This document shows, in pieces, positions 42,077-51,220 of a stretch of DNA of 64,000 bases (positions are counted from its first letter, which is position 1; every line of letters starts with the position of its first letter). A program made the translations under genes and the position numbers. The notes below the pieces were generated by a model. The model did no database searches, had not been told where the DNA came from, and worked only from the letters and a program-made list of their open reading frames with translations. The DNA comes from Pseudomonas laurylsulfativorans (GTDB lineage Bacteria > Pseudomonadota > Gammaproteobacteria > Pseudomonadales > Pseudomonadaceae), in contig NZ_MUJK01000006.1 of the NCBI RefSeq assembly GCF_002906155.1, positions 248,001 to 312,000 on the forward strand. The letters run 5' to 3'.

Positions 42077-42679
42077 TCAGATGGCCGTGATCAACTGCAG
42101 CGCTACGGCAAACATCATCACCGCCACCAACAGATCGAGAATTCGCCAGGTGCTGGGGCGGGCGAGCCAGGGTGCCAGCCATGCCGCGCCGAGTGCCAGG
42201 GTGAAAAACCACAGCAACGAGGCACTGGCCGCGCCCACTACATAAGCGCCGGGCTCGGTTTGTTGTGCGCCCAGGGAGCCGATCAGCAGGACGGTGTCCA
42301 GATACACGTGCGGATTGAGCAACGTCACCGCCAGCGCACTGAGCATCACTGCCCGCAGTGAGCGTACGGTCTGGCCCTCGCCCTGCTCAAGGCTCTGCTT
42401 CGAAAAGGCCCGGCGCAGTGCCTGGCTGCCGTACCACAACAGGAAAGCTGCGCCACCCCAACGGGCAATCGCCAGCAGTGTCGGGTTTTGTGCCAGTACC
42501 GTCGCCAGGCCGAAAACCCCGGCCGCCACCAACAGGGCGTCGCAGGCCACGCAGAGTGCCGCGACCGGCAGGTGATGTTCACGCCGCAGGCTTTGCGCCA
42601 GGACAAACGCATTCTGGGTGCCGATCGCCATGATCAGGCCGAAGGCCACCAATAGGCCATTCACATAACTTTGCCACAT
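42077..42679 (-). CDS. argO: LysE/ArgO-type amino-acid exporter
   Basis: This 200-residue protein has six hydrophobic segments of the LysE superfamily ('GLIMAIGTQNAFVLAQSLRREH', 'LLNPHVYLDT'). Such proteins export arginine, lysine or canavanine in antiport with protons. It lies 6 bp downstream of an ACT-domain gene and is divergent (through that gene) from a LysR regulator of the ArgP/IciA type. ArgP activates argO in E. coli, so the arrangement supports a basic amino-acid exporter. The symbol is by homology and context. Confidence 0.85.
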   Translation of the reverse strand: MWQSYVNGLLVAFGLIMAIGTQNAFVLAQSLRREHHLPVAALCVACDALLVAAGVFGLATVLAQNPTLLAIARWGGAAFLLWYGSQALRRAFSKQSLEQGEGQTVRSLRAVMLSALAVTLLNPHVYLDTVLLIGSLGAQQTEPGAYVVGAASASLLWFFTLALGAAWLAPWLARPSTWRILDLLVAVMMFAVALQLITAI

Positions 42680-42685
42680 GATTTT

Positions 42686-43087
42686 TTACTCCGCGTTGGC
42701 TGCCAGATCCCGCAGCACTTGTAGGGCGCGGTCGGCGTCGGCCTGGCCGACAAACAAGTGGTCGTGGTAGTAGCCGGCAATCACGTTGCAGCTGATGCCG
42801 GCTTTGCCCAATGCCGTGGCGAACGCGGCGGTCAGGCCAACGGCTTCGAGGGCTGAATGCACGTTCAGGGTGATCCAGGCGGCGATGTAGTCGAAGCTGA
42901 ATCCGGCTTTTTCGGCGTGGGAGCGTTCGAGAATCACGGTCAGGCCTTCCTGCTCGCGGAAGCTGCCGACAATCTCCAGATCCGCAGGCAACTTGCTGTC
43001 GCGCAGGGTGCAGAACACGTATTCGCCGGCGTTGAGTTGCGGGCTCATGCTGCGCAGCAGCGTTGCCAATGAAGTTTCGCCAGCCAT
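42686..43087 (-). CDS. ACT domain-containing protein
   Basis: This 133-residue soluble protein has two ACT-like halves ('YVFCTLRDSKLP', 'TVILERSHAEKAGFSFDYIAAWITLNVHSALEAVGLTAAFATALG'). ACT domains bind amino acids as ligands. It is the first gene of a two-gene operon with the exporter, so it may sense the exported amino acid. This role is inferred. The same order is found in PAO1 (PA4364-4365, recall). Confidence 0.85.
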   Translation of the reverse strand: MAGETSLATLLRSMSPQLNAGEYVFCTLRDSKLPADLEIVGSFREQEGLTVILERSHAEKAGFSFDYIAAWITLNVHSALEAVGLTAAFATALGKAGISCNVIAGYYHDHLFVGQADADRALQVLRDLAANAE

Positions 43088-43183
43088 GTGGGTGATCCTT
43101 GTTCAAGAGTTCTTGCTGGTCATTGTCCTTGCGAAGGCTGTATAAGAAAAACCAATCTTGCTGATCGCTCATTAGGAAAACTG

Positions 43184-44083
43184 ATGTTCGACTATAAATT
43201 GCTTTCTGCCCTGGCCGCCGTGGTCGAACAGGCCGGTTTTGAACGGGCGGCCCAGGTGCTGGGCTTGTCGCAATCGGCGATTTCCCAGCGCATCAAGCTG
43301 CTGGAAGCACGGGTTGGCCAGCCCGTACTCGTGCGGGCCACGCCGCCAACGCCGACGGAAATAGGCCGGCGACTGCTCAACCATGTGCAGCAGGTGCGCT
43401 TGCTTGAGCGGGATTTGCAAAGCCTGGTGCCGGCGCTGGATGAAGAGGGCCTGCCGGAACGCCTGCGGATCGCCCTTAACGCCGATAGCCTGGCCACTTG
43501 GTGGGCGCAGGCGGTGGGCGAGTTTTGCGCCGAGCAACATCTGTTGATGGATCTGGTGGTCGAAGACCAGACCGTCGGCCTCAAACGCATGCGCGCCGGT
43601 GAAGTGGCGGCCTGTGTCTGTGCCAGCGAGCGCCCGGTGGCCGGCGCGCGCAGCGTGTTGCTAGGAGCCATGCGTTACCGTGCACTGGCCAGCCCGGCCT
43701 TTATTGCCCGGCATTTTCCACAAGGTGTACGCGCCGATCAGTTGGCCCGCACCCCGGCGCTAGTGTTCGGCCCGGACGATTTCCTGCAGCATCGCTACCT
43801 TGCGTCCCTCGGTGTCGAGGGTGGTTTCGAACACCATTTATGCCCGTCCTCCGAAGGTTTCATTCGGCTGACGGAAGCCGGACTGGGCTGGGGACTGGTT
43901 CCGGAGTTGCAGGTACGCGAGCAACTGCAAAGGGGCGTGTTGCAGGAATTACTGCCAGATAAGCCGATCGATGTGCCGCTGTACTGGCATCATTGGCGTA
44001 ATGGCGGCCAGTTGCTGGGGTTACTCACCGATCAATTGGTACGTGCGTCGAAACAATGGCTGGTGCCCTTGGAGCAGCCTTGA
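43184..44083 (+). CDS. argP: LysR-family regulator of the ArgP/IciA type
   Basis: This 299-residue regulator has an N-terminal winged HTH (residues 1-60; 'AAVVEQAGFERAAQVLGLSQSAISQRIKLLEARVGQP') and a C-terminal effector-binding domain ('LRIALNADSLATWW', 'LDLVVEDQ'). 'NADSLATW' is typical of ArgP. It is divergent from the ACT-exporter pair with 96 bp between starts, the usual place for an ArgP operator. The ATG at 43184 gives MFDYKLLSAL. Confidence 0.9.
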   Translation: MFDYKLLSALAAVVEQAGFERAAQVLGLSQSAISQRIKLLEARVGQPVLVRATPPTPTEIGRRLLNHVQQVRLLERDLQSLVPALDEEGLPERLRIALNADSLATWWAQAVGEFCAEQHLLMDLVVEDQTVGLKRMRAGEVAACVCASERPVAGARSVLLGAMRYRALASPAFIARHFPQGVRADQLARTPALVFGPDDFLQHRYLASLGVEGGFEHHLCPSSEGFIRLTEAGLGWGLVPELQVREQLQRGVLQELLPDKPIDVPLYWHHWRNGGQLLGLLTDQLVRASKQWLVPLEQP

Positions 44084-44180
44084 GCGTCAAGCTGCAAGCC
44101 GCAAGTGAAGCGCTTGCGGACCGTTTTTAATTTGCAGCGTGCAGTTTTGAAACTCGCGACTGCATTTGTTGGAGCAATTC

Positions 44181-45173
44181 ATGAAGATTCTGGTTACCGG
44201 CGCAAGCGGCTTCATTGGCGGGCGCTTTGCGCGTTTTGCCCTGGAGCAGGGCCTGGACGTGCGGGTCAACGGTCGCCGGGCCGAGAGTGTGGAACATTTG
44301 GTACGCCGGGGGGCCGAGTTCATCCAGGGGGATTTAAGCGATCCGGAACTGGCGCGCGAACTGTGTTCCGACGTCGAGGCCGTGGTGCATTGCGCCGGTG
44401 CTGTCGGTTTATGGGGACGCTATCAGGACTTCCATCAAGGCAACGTCCAGGTCACCGAGAACGTGGTCGAAGCCTGCCTGAAGCAACGGGTTCGGCGGCT
44501 GGTGCATTTGTCGTCACCCTCGATCTATTTCGATGGTCGCGATCACCTGGGCCTGACCGAAGAGCAGGTGCCCAAGCGCTTCAAGCACCCTTACGCCGCC
44601 ACCAAGTATCTGGCCGAGCAAAAAGTCTTTGGTGCCCAGGAGTTCGGCCTCGAAACCCTGGCCCTGCGCCCGCGTTTCGTGACCGGGGCCGGCGACATGA
44701 GCATCTTCCCGCGCCTGTTGAACATGCAGCGCAAAGGGCGCCTGGCAATCATCGGCAACGGTCTGAACAAAGTTGATTTCACCAGCGTGCAAAACCTCAA
44801 CGAGGCGTTGCTCAGCAGTTTGCTGGCCAGCGGTTCCGCGTTGGGGAAGGTTTACAACATCAGCAACGGCACGCCGGTTCCGCTGTGGGACGTGGTCAAT
44901 TACGTCATGCGCAAAATGGAAGTCCCACAGGTCACCCGCCACCGTTCCTACGGCCTGGCCTACAGTGTGGCGGCGCTCAATGAGGGTGTGTGCAAGTTGT
45001 GGCCGGGGCGTCCCGAGCCGACACTGTCGCGCCTTGGCATGCAGGTCATGAACAAAAATTTCACCCTGGACATCAGCCGCGCCCGGCATTATCTGGATTA
45101 CGATCCCAAGGTCAGCCTCTGGACGGCCCTTGATGAGTTCTGTGGCTGGTGGAAGGCTCAGGATATTCGCTGA
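44181..45173 (+). CDS. NAD-dependent epimerase/dehydratase family protein
   Basis: This 330-residue extended SDR has 'ILVTGASGFIGG' (dinucleotide binding), 'GDLSD' and the active-site 'SSPSIYF ... HPYAATKYLAE' (YxxxK). 'LRPRFVTGAGDMSIFPRLL' and 'NISNGTPVPLWDVV' suggest a 3-beta-hydroxysteroid dehydrogenase / dihydroflavonol reductase-like subgroup. GGAG precedes the ATG at 44181. It stands alone downstream of argP; substrate unknown. Confidence 0.88.
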   Translation: MKILVTGASGFIGGRFARFALEQGLDVRVNGRRAESVEHLVRRGAEFIQGDLSDPELARELCSDVEAVVHCAGAVGLWGRYQDFHQGNVQVTENVVEACLKQRVRRLVHLSSPSIYFDGRDHLGLTEEQVPKRFKHPYAATKYLAEQKVFGAQEFGLETLALRPRFVTGAGDMSIFPRLLNMQRKGRLAIIGNGLNKVDFTSVQNLNEALLSSLLASGSALGKVYNISNGTPVPLWDVVNYVMRKMEVPQVTRHRSYGLAYSVAALNEGVCKLWPGRPEPTLSRLGMQVMNKNFTLDISRARHYLDYDPKVSLWTALDEFCGWWKAQDIR

Positions 45174-45290
45174 CGCTCGAACAACCGCCCCTCACTGAAC
45201 CTGATACGGGACTACAGGGTCAATGGTTGCGGCTGTGGGGTTTATACTGCGCGGCATAACGCCATTATTTGATTCATTAAGGTTGATTCA

Positions 45291-46163
45291 ATGTCCATGC
45301 GTAACGATGCCAACGACGACTTCGACGATGTACCGAGCCTGCGTGCAGACGTTCTCGACGACGACTTTCCGCCCACCGTCCGCACGGTCGCGCATCCGCG
45401 CACGGCGCCGGTGGTGAAGGTCAAGGCGGCGAGCACCGGCCCCCTGTGGGCGTTGGTCGGGGCGTTGTTCTTTGCGTTCGCGGGCCTGGCCTGGTGGAGC
45501 TTTCAGCAGATTTCCCTGATGGAGCAGCAACTGGTGGCGACCCAGGAAAGTTTCGCCCGGATCAGCGAGGAAGCGGCCGGGCGCCTGCAGGATATTTCCG
45601 GCAAGGTGGTTGCCAGCCAGACCAGTGTCACCACCGACAGCGAAGCCCTGAAGCTGCAAATCCGTCAGTTGGAAAGCAAACTGCAGGACCAGAGCGCCCA
45701 GCAGCAAGGGGTTGCCGGCCAAGCCTCGGAGCTGGACAAGCGACTGGCACAAATGACCGCGCAAACCACCGAAGTGGACAAACGCCTGGTGCAGTTGACG
45801 GCTCAGGAAACCGAACATCAGGCTGCCAATACGCAGTTGCAGGCCGAGGTAAAAGCCTTGAGTGCTGAATTGGCTGCACTGAAAAGTGCCCCGTCCGACT
45901 CGGAAAAATTCGATGCACAGCTCAAGAGCCTGGGCGCCGATATCACCGCGCTGAAGAAGCAAGGCAACCCGAGCGCTGCCATCGAGCGTCTCGAGCAAGA
46001 CATGATCGTGGTCAAAAGCGTGCTGGATAACCGTCCGGCCCCCGCACAGGGCTCGACCAACACTGCCGAGTTCGATGCATTCCGCAGCCAGGTCACCCGC
46101 AACATCAATACCCTCCAGGCGCAGATCCAGAACCTTCAGCAGCAGCTGCGCGCCAAGCAGTAA
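45291..46163 (+). CDS. Membrane-anchored coiled-coil protein
   Basis: This 290-residue protein has an acidic cytoplasmic N-terminus (~50 residues, Asp-rich), one TM helix (~52-72, 'LWALVGALFFAFAGLAWW') and a long coiled coil to the C-terminus with heptads rich in Gln, Leu and Ala ('LEQDMIVV', 'LQAQIQNLQQQLRAKQ'). Relatives are sometimes labelled 'chromosome segregation ATPase', but there is no P-loop here. A role at the cell envelope or in scaffolding is possible. It resembles PAO1 PA4360 by position (recall). Confidence 0.8.
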   Translation: MSMRNDANDDFDDVPSLRADVLDDDFPPTVRTVAHPRTAPVVKVKAASTGPLWALVGALFFAFAGLAWWSFQQISLMEQQLVATQESFARISEEAAGRLQDISGKVVASQTSVTTDSEALKLQIRQLESKLQDQSAQQQGVAGQASELDKRLAQMTAQTTEVDKRLVQLTAQETEHQAANTQLQAEVKALSAELAALKSAPSDSEKFDAQLKSLGADITALKKQGNPSAAIERLEQDMIVVKSVLDNRPAPAQGSTNTAEFDAFRSQVTRNINTLQAQIQNLQQQLRAKQ

Positions 46164-46168
46164 GCACT

Positions 46169-46301
46169 TGTGGCGAGGGGGCTTGCCCCCGTTCGGCTGC
46201 ACAGCAGTCGCAAAACAGGTAAGCGCGGTGTGCCAGACCATCACCGATCGCAGATTTTAGCGCCGCTTCGCAGCGCAACGGGGGCAAGCCCCCTCGCCAC
46301 A
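46169..46301. repeat. REPIN of a second family (gtggcgagggggcttgcccc)
   Basis: Arms 'tggcgagggggcttgcccccgtt' and 'aacgggggcaagccccctcgcca' form the inverted ends of a 130-bp element whose core contains 'cgctgcgaagcggcg'-like palindromes. Its arm sequence differs from the other REPINs in the window, so it belongs to another REP group. Confidence 0.85.
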
Positions 46302-46390
46302 TAAGCTTCGCGCTGCGTTTTCCTGAATATCCATACATCCCCCATAGCCGTCTACGCTCTTGAAACACCATCAGGAACGAGGGATGCGCA

Positions 46391-47239
46391 ATGGGGTTTT
46401 TGCATAGGTTCGCCTTGCTGTGCGGCATGTTTTTGTTGTGTCTGGGCCAGGCGCAAGCCGCCGGGACGGAAAAGGACGACAGCAAGGCGGCCATCGCCCT
46501 GCTGGAAAAAGCCTTGGCCTACTACCACCAGAATGGCGACAAGGCCTTTGCGGCGTTCAGCCGCCAGGGCGAGTTTGTCGACAAGGACCGTTATGTCTTT
46601 GTGCTCGACACCAAGGGCGTGATGCTTGCCAGCGGCGGGCCGTCGTCGGCGCTGATTGGCCGGGACGTGTCTGAAGTGCTTGGGCCGGACCTGCAGAAAA
46701 CCTTCAAGGACGCCCTGAAAGTGCCGGAAGGCAATGGCATTCAGCAGGCGGAATATCGCTGGCAGAACTGGAACGACGGCAAGGTCGAGCGCAAGCATGT
46801 CTACTACCAGCGCATCGGCCAGCGGATTCTGGCGGTCGGCTATTACCTGCCCCGGGCCTCCGCCGAACAGGCCATGGCCCTGCTGAACAAAGCGGCAACC
46901 GATCTGGCCAAGGACGAGAAGGGCACCCTGACGGCGATCAATTCCCTCAAGGGCGGCTACTTGCAGGATGACCTGTACGTATTTGTCGTTGACCTGGACA
47001 CCCAGCGTTACGTGGCCCACGGCACCAACCTGCGGCTGATCAATACCGACTTCAGCAAGATCGTAGACCCGGAAGGCAAACCGGTGGGCGAGCCGATTCT
47101 GGCGTTGATGGCCAAACAGGATTATGGCGAGTACGAATATCGCTGGAAAAACCCGGTGACTGGCAAGGTCGAGAACAAGCATGCCTACCTGAAGAAGGTC
47201 GGGCATTTCCTGGTGGCGGTGGGGTATTACAGCCCTTGA
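46391..47239 (+). CDS. Periplasmic protein with two cache domains
   Basis: This 282-residue protein has a signal peptide (residues 1-23, ending 'GQAQA'). Two similar sensor (sCache) units follow: 'RYVFVLDTKGVMLASGG ... EYRWQNWNDGKVERKHVYYQRIGQRILAVGYY' and 'LYVFVVDLDTQRYVAHGTN ... EYRWKNPVTGKVENKHAYLKKVGHFLVAVGYY'. It is thus a duplicated small-molecule-binding domain with no kinase or chemotaxis part attached. It may feed a separate sensor. No signalling gene is adjacent, so the partner is unknown. Confidence 0.85.
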   Translation: MGFLHRFALLCGMFLLCLGQAQAAGTEKDDSKAAIALLEKALAYYHQNGDKAFAAFSRQGEFVDKDRYVFVLDTKGVMLASGGPSSALIGRDVSEVLGPDLQKTFKDALKVPEGNGIQQAEYRWQNWNDGKVERKHVYYQRIGQRILAVGYYLPRASAEQAMALLNKAATDLAKDEKGTLTAINSLKGGYLQDDLYVFVVDLDTQRYVAHGTNLRLINTDFSKIVDPEGKPVGEPILALMAKQDYGEYEYRWKNPVTGKVENKHAYLKKVGHFLVAVGYYSP

Positions 47240-47262
47240 TTTTGAGGTGTTTGAAATGACGT

Positions 47263-47326
47263 CATCGCTGGCAAGCCAGCTCCTACAGGGTCGGGTAATT
47301 CTGTAGGAGCTGGCTTGCCAGTGATG
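47263..47326. repeat. REPIN (short, reversed arms)
   Basis: 'catcgctggcaagccagctcctac' is followed after ~15 bp by 'gtaggagctggcttgccagtgatgg'. The arms face outward and the spacer is short compared with most copies. Confidence 0.8.
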
Positions 47327-47343
47327 GTCGCACCCCGGTCTAT

Positions 47344-48858
47344 CTATCGAACCTTGTCCTCACGTCCACGCAACAACATGTTCGGCATGGCAATTGCTGC
47401 CGCCAACCCCAGCAACGACACCGCCGCGCTGACCGTCAGCAAATGCCGGAACGTCAACAACAGCTCGGCACGCAAAGCGTTTTGCGCGTCACCTGGCGCG
47501 GCGTTCAAGCCGTCCAGCAACACATTCCCCGAACTGCCTTCGGCAATCAGCGACGAGCCGGCCAGGTGCGCGAAGCTTGAATCCTGCAACAGCGCCAGCA
47601 GCAGCGCCGACATCAATGCCACGCCGACCGCGCCTCCCAGCGAACGAAACAGGTTGGTGGTGCTGGTGGCCACGCCGATATCCCGCTGGTCCACAGAGTT
47701 CTGAGTACCGACCAATGAAGTGGGGAACTGCATGCCGGAAGAGATCCCGCAGAGCAGCATGAACAGGCTGCTCATGATGAATGACTGCGGTGGGCTGAAC
47801 GCCATGCCAATAATCGCAATGGGCATCAGTGCCGCGCCGGTGAGGATCATCGGTTTGTAGCGCCCGGTCACGGAAGTGCGACGACCAGCGAAATACGCAC
47901 CCATCGGCAGGCCCATGGCCAGCGGCAGCAGGTGCAGGGCGGCGCTGTCGGCACCGGCGCCAGTCACGCTCTGGAAGCGCAATGGCATCAGCACGATCAG
48001 CGAGATGGCCTGGAAACTGGTGAAGAAAATCGTGCACCAGCACAGGATCGCATTGCGGTTGGCAAACAGATGCATAGGCAGCAACGGCTCCCGCGCCCGC
48101 CGCTCATGGACGACGAACAGCCCCAGAACCAGCACTGCACTAGCCAGCAGCGCCAGCACTTCGGCACTTCGCCACGAATGGCCCTGACCGACCTGGGTGA
48201 TACCCAGCAACAACGCCGTCAGCCCAATGATCATCAGCACGGTACCGAGATAATCGATGATCGGCTTGCGTTGCGGAATCGGCAGGCCCACCAGCGTGCG
48301 ATAGGCCACCAGCCAGGCGCCCAGGCCCAGCGGCAGGTTGATCAAAAATACCCAGCGCCAGGACAGGTATTCGGTCATATAGCCGCCAAGCACCGGACCG
48401 GCCACGCTGGCCACCGCGTACATGCTGCTGAAATAACCCTGATAACGACCGCGTTCCCGTGGTGGCACGATGTCACCGATGATCGCCTGACTCACCGAAA
48501 TCATCCCGCCGGCCCCGATGCCCTGGAAGATCCGCGCCAGGACCAGTTGCTCCATGCTCTGGGCCATGCCGCAGAACACCGAGGCCAGTGTGAACAGGCC
48601 CATGCCGAACAGCATCAGCTTGCGCCGCCCGTACAGGTCGCCCAGTTTGCCGTAGATCGGCACCGCCACGGTCATGGCCACCATGTAGCCGGAAATCACC
48701 CAGGCGAGCAGGCTGACATCCTTGAATTGCGCGGAAATGGCCGGCATTGAAACGGCGACGATCGTCTGGTCCAGTGCCCCGAGAAAGATCGCCAGCATCA
48801 GGGCGATCAGCACGCTGCGGATGGCGGGTTTGGGCGTTTCAGGCAGTTGGAGATTGGT
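47344..48858 (-). CDS. MFS multidrug exporter, DHA2 family (14 TM)
   Basis: This 504-residue transporter has 14 predicted TM helices. Motif A is 'GKLGDLYGRRKLMLFG', 'ARIFQGIGAGGMISVSQA' is motif B-like, and 'GPVLGGYM' is the drug/H+ antiporter motif C. This places it with EmrB/QacA-type proton-driven drug exporters. The start is read as GTG at 48858 (AGG 8 bp upstream) giving MTNLQLPE; an ATG at 48900 would add 14 Pro/Gly-rich residues. No EmrA adaptor is adjacent, so it probably acts alone in the inner membrane. Confidence 0.87.
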   Translation of the reverse strand, partial: TNLQLPETPKPAIRSVLIALMLAIFLGALDQTIVAVSMPAISAQFKDVSLLAWVISGYMVAMTVAVPIYGKLGDLYGRRKLMLFGMGLFTLASVFCGMAQSMEQLVLARIFQGIGAGGMISVSQAIIGDIVPPRERGRYQGYFSSMYAVASVAGPVLGGYMTEYLSWRWVFLINLPLGLGAWLVAYRTLVGLPIPQRKPIIDYLGTVLMIIGLTALLLGITQVGQGHSWRSAEVLALLASAVLVLGLFVVHERRAREPLLPMHLFANRNAILCWCTIFFTSFQAISLIVLMPLRFQSVTGAGADSAALHLLPLAMGLPMGAYFAGRRTSVTGRYKPMILTGAALMPIAIIGMAFSPPQSFIMSSLFMLLCGISSGMQFPTSLVGTQNSVDQRDIGVATSTTNLFRSLGGAVGVALMSALLLALLQDSSFAHLAGSSLIAEGSSGNVLLDGLNAAPGDAQNALRAELLLTFRHLLTVSAAVSLLGLAAAIAMPNMLLRGREDKVR

Positions 48859-48939
48859 CACGGGAAAACCTGCGGGCAGTGATTGACCCGCACGAGGCAA
48901 GGCGAGCGGGAATGCTCGCCAGTGTAAGTCGATAGCAGC

Positions 48940-50133
48940 CTATTCGATAGCCTCATAAGGAAGCCCGACGTAGTTTTCTGCAATGGTCTTGCGACCCGCC
49001 TCGGAGTCGATGAAATAGTCCAGTTCCGACTCGGCAATGCGCTGGCTAAAGGCATCGTGATCATCGAAGCGGTGCAGCATCGAAGTCATCCACCAGGAAA
49101 ACCGCTCGGCCTTCCACACCCGACGCAGGCAGATCTCAGAGTACTTCTCCAGCAGATCAAGGCGATCTTCGCGGTAGACCTTGAGCAGGATGTTGAACAG
49201 TGTACTCACATCACTGGCCGCCAGGTTCAGGCCCTTGGCGCCGGTGGGCGGGACGATGTGCGCGGCATCGCCGACCAGGAACATTCGCCCGTATTGCATC
49301 GGTTCGACCACGAAGCTGCGCAGTGGCGCGATGCTTTTTTCGATGGACGGGCCAGTGACCAGTTTGTCTGCCAGCTCTTGGGGCAAGCGCGACTTGAGTT
49401 CGTCCCAGAAGCGTTGATCCGACCAGTTGTCGACATGATCGCTGGTGGGCACTTGCAGGTAGTAACGGGTGCGTGTCGGCGAGCGCATGCTGCACAGGGC
49501 GAAACCGCGCTGATGGCGGGCGTAGACCAGCTCTTCGTGGACCGGCGGGGTATCGGCCAGGATCCCGAGCCAGCCGAACGGATAGATCCGTTCGAAGCCT
49601 TTCAGGCTGTCGGCGGGAATCGATTGTCGCGCCACTCCATGGAAGCCGTCGCAACCGGCGATGTAATCGCAATCGAGGCGATACTGTTCGCCGTCTTTCT
49701 CAAAAGTGACAAACGCTTCATCGGTTTTCATGCCGTGGGGAACGACGTTCTCGGCTTGATAAATCGTCTGCGCGCCAGCCTCCCGACGAGCGGCCATCAA
49801 GTCGCGAGTGACTTCGGTCTGGCCGTAGATCATCACGGATTTTCCACCCGTCAGGGCATGCAGATCGATGTGTACCCGGCGCCCATCGAGGGCCAGTTCG
49901 AAGCCGTCATGCACCAGTCCCTCGGCGTCCATGCGCTGACTCACGCCGGCTTTACGCAACAGCTCTACCATGCCTTGTTCAAGCACGCCGGCGCGGATTC
50001 GGCCGAGTACGTAATCCGGGGTCTGGCGTTCGAGAATGAGGGTGTCGATACCGGCGTTGTGCAGCAGTTGGCCGAGCAACAGGCCTGAAGGGCCGGCGCC
50101 AATGATGGCGACCTGGGTTTTCAGCGTTTTCAT
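48940..50133 (-). CDS. pobA: 4-hydroxybenzoate 3-monooxygenase
   Basis: This 397-residue FAD monooxygenase converts 4-hydroxybenzoate to protocatechuate with NADPH and O2. It has 'AIIGAGPSGLLLGQLL' (FAD), 'CDGFHGVARQSIP' (DG motif) and 'GDAAHIVPPTGAKGLNLA' (second FAD/active site), and the sequence is close to the well-studied P. fluorescens enzyme. The start at 50133 (MKTLKTQVAIIG) is nearest the known N-terminus; a start at 50151 adds six residues. It is divergent from pobR. Confidence 0.97.
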   Translation of the reverse strand: MKTLKTQVAIIGAGPSGLLLGQLLHNAGIDTLILERQTPDYVLGRIRAGVLEQGMVELLRKAGVSQRMDAEGLVHDGFELALDGRRVHIDLHALTGGKSVMIYGQTEVTRDLMAARREAGAQTIYQAENVVPHGMKTDEAFVTFEKDGEQYRLDCDYIAGCDGFHGVARQSIPADSLKGFERIYPFGWLGILADTPPVHEELVYARHQRGFALCSMRSPTRTRYYLQVPTSDHVDNWSDQRFWDELKSRLPQELADKLVTGPSIEKSIAPLRSFVVEPMQYGRMFLVGDAAHIVPPTGAKGLNLAASDVSTLFNILLKVYREDRLDLLEKYSEICLRRVWKAERFSWWMTSMLHRFDDHDAFSQRIAESELDYFIDSEAGRKTIAENYVGLPYEAIE

Positions 50134-50314
50134 TGTTTTTATGACTCGCAAGCTTCACGCGACCAGGGCCGGTGAGTGATTTTTATGGATCGAGTGCTTG
50201 CATTTTTCCTTTGCGGGTCTGTCAATTGAAGGTGAAAACTGAGCCGATAGCTGTACATTCTGCCAATCGGTGCGATTATCGCCCGTCATCTACTCCGAAG
50301 CCTGGATTGAAGTG

Positions 50315-51211
50315 ATGAACAAGCCTGACCTGCCTTCGATTCCAGTGTTCAAGCTCTACGGTGAAAGCCTGGATTGGCCGACCCCGGACTTGCTGCACTG
50401 TGAAACCATTTCCAAACGCAGCCGCGAACATCATTGGGAAATCAAACCCCACCGCCACGCTGATTTGTGCCAGTTGCTCTTCGTATTCAAAGGTCAGGCA
50501 GAGCTTGAAATCGAAGGCAAGCGTACGCAACTGGTGGAACCGGCCATCCAGATCCTGCCACCGCTGTCGGTGCATGGCTTTCGCTTTTCCGAAGACGTGG
50601 AAGGCTTTGTCGTGACCCTGGCCGCGCCGTTGATCGCCCACCTGCAGATGCAACTGGGGCACTCGGTCAATGCCCTGGCCCAGTCCGAAAGCTACCCGGC
50701 AGGCAAGGATGCCGAGTACCTCAACAGCCTGTTCAGTGCGTTGCAGAACGAATACACCAGCCATCAACCGGCGCGGGAAATGCTCATGCACTCGCTGGTC
50801 AGTGTGATCGTGGTGTGGGTCAGTCGCCAGGTGATCCAGCGTCGCACCGCCATGGCGCGACCACAGCGGGCCAGGGAATACCTCAACGGTTTTATTCAAC
50901 TGGTGGAAGAGACCTATCGCCAGCACGTCAAGGTCGAGGATCTGGCGCACCGGCTGGGGATTTCCGTGTCCCACCTCAACGGCACCTGTCGTGAGCTGGC
51001 GGGGCAACCGGCGTTGCAGATCATGCATGAACGGCAATTGCTGGAGGCCAAGCGTTTGCTGACCTACACCAGCATGACCATTTATGAAATGTCCGACGTG
51101 TTGGGGTTTTCCGATCCGACTAACTTCACGCGCCTTTTCCGGCGTCGTGTGGGGATTTCGCCAAAGGCGTTCCGCGACCGCTTGAAGGCCGATCAGGACA
51201 ACGAAGCCTGA
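50315..51211 (+). CDS. pobR: AraC-family activator PobR
   Basis: This 298-residue regulator has an N-terminal cupin-like effector domain (residues ~1-180; 'IKPHRHADLCQLLFVFKGQAELEIEG') and a C-terminal double HTH ('LAHRLGISVSHLNGTCRE', 'LGFSDPTNFTRLFRRRVGISPKAFR'). It is divergent from pobA with 181 bp between starts. In Pseudomonas this arrangement means activation of pobA by 4-hydroxybenzoate. The AraC type differs from the IclR-type PobR of Acinetobacter. Confidence 0.92.
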   Translation: MNKPDLPSIPVFKLYGESLDWPTPDLLHCETISKRSREHHWEIKPHRHADLCQLLFVFKGQAELEIEGKRTQLVEPAIQILPPLSVHGFRFSEDVEGFVVTLAAPLIAHLQMQLGHSVNALAQSESYPAGKDAEYLNSLFSALQNEYTSHQPAREMLMHSLVSVIVVWVSRQVIQRRTAMARPQRAREYLNGFIQLVEETYRQHVKVEDLAHRLGISVSHLNGTCRELAGQPALQIMHERQLLEAKRLLTYTSMTIYEMSDVLGFSDPTNFTRLFRRRVGISPKAFRDRLKADQDNEA

Positions 51212-51220
51212 CCCCCTTCG

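Noticed and set aside
45291..46163. SMC-like chromosome segregation ATPase
   Set aside because: Only coiled coil and one TM helix; no Walker A or ABC signature.
46391..47239. Chemoreceptor or histidine kinase
   Set aside because: Only cache domains and a signal peptide are present; no HAMP, MA or kinase domain.
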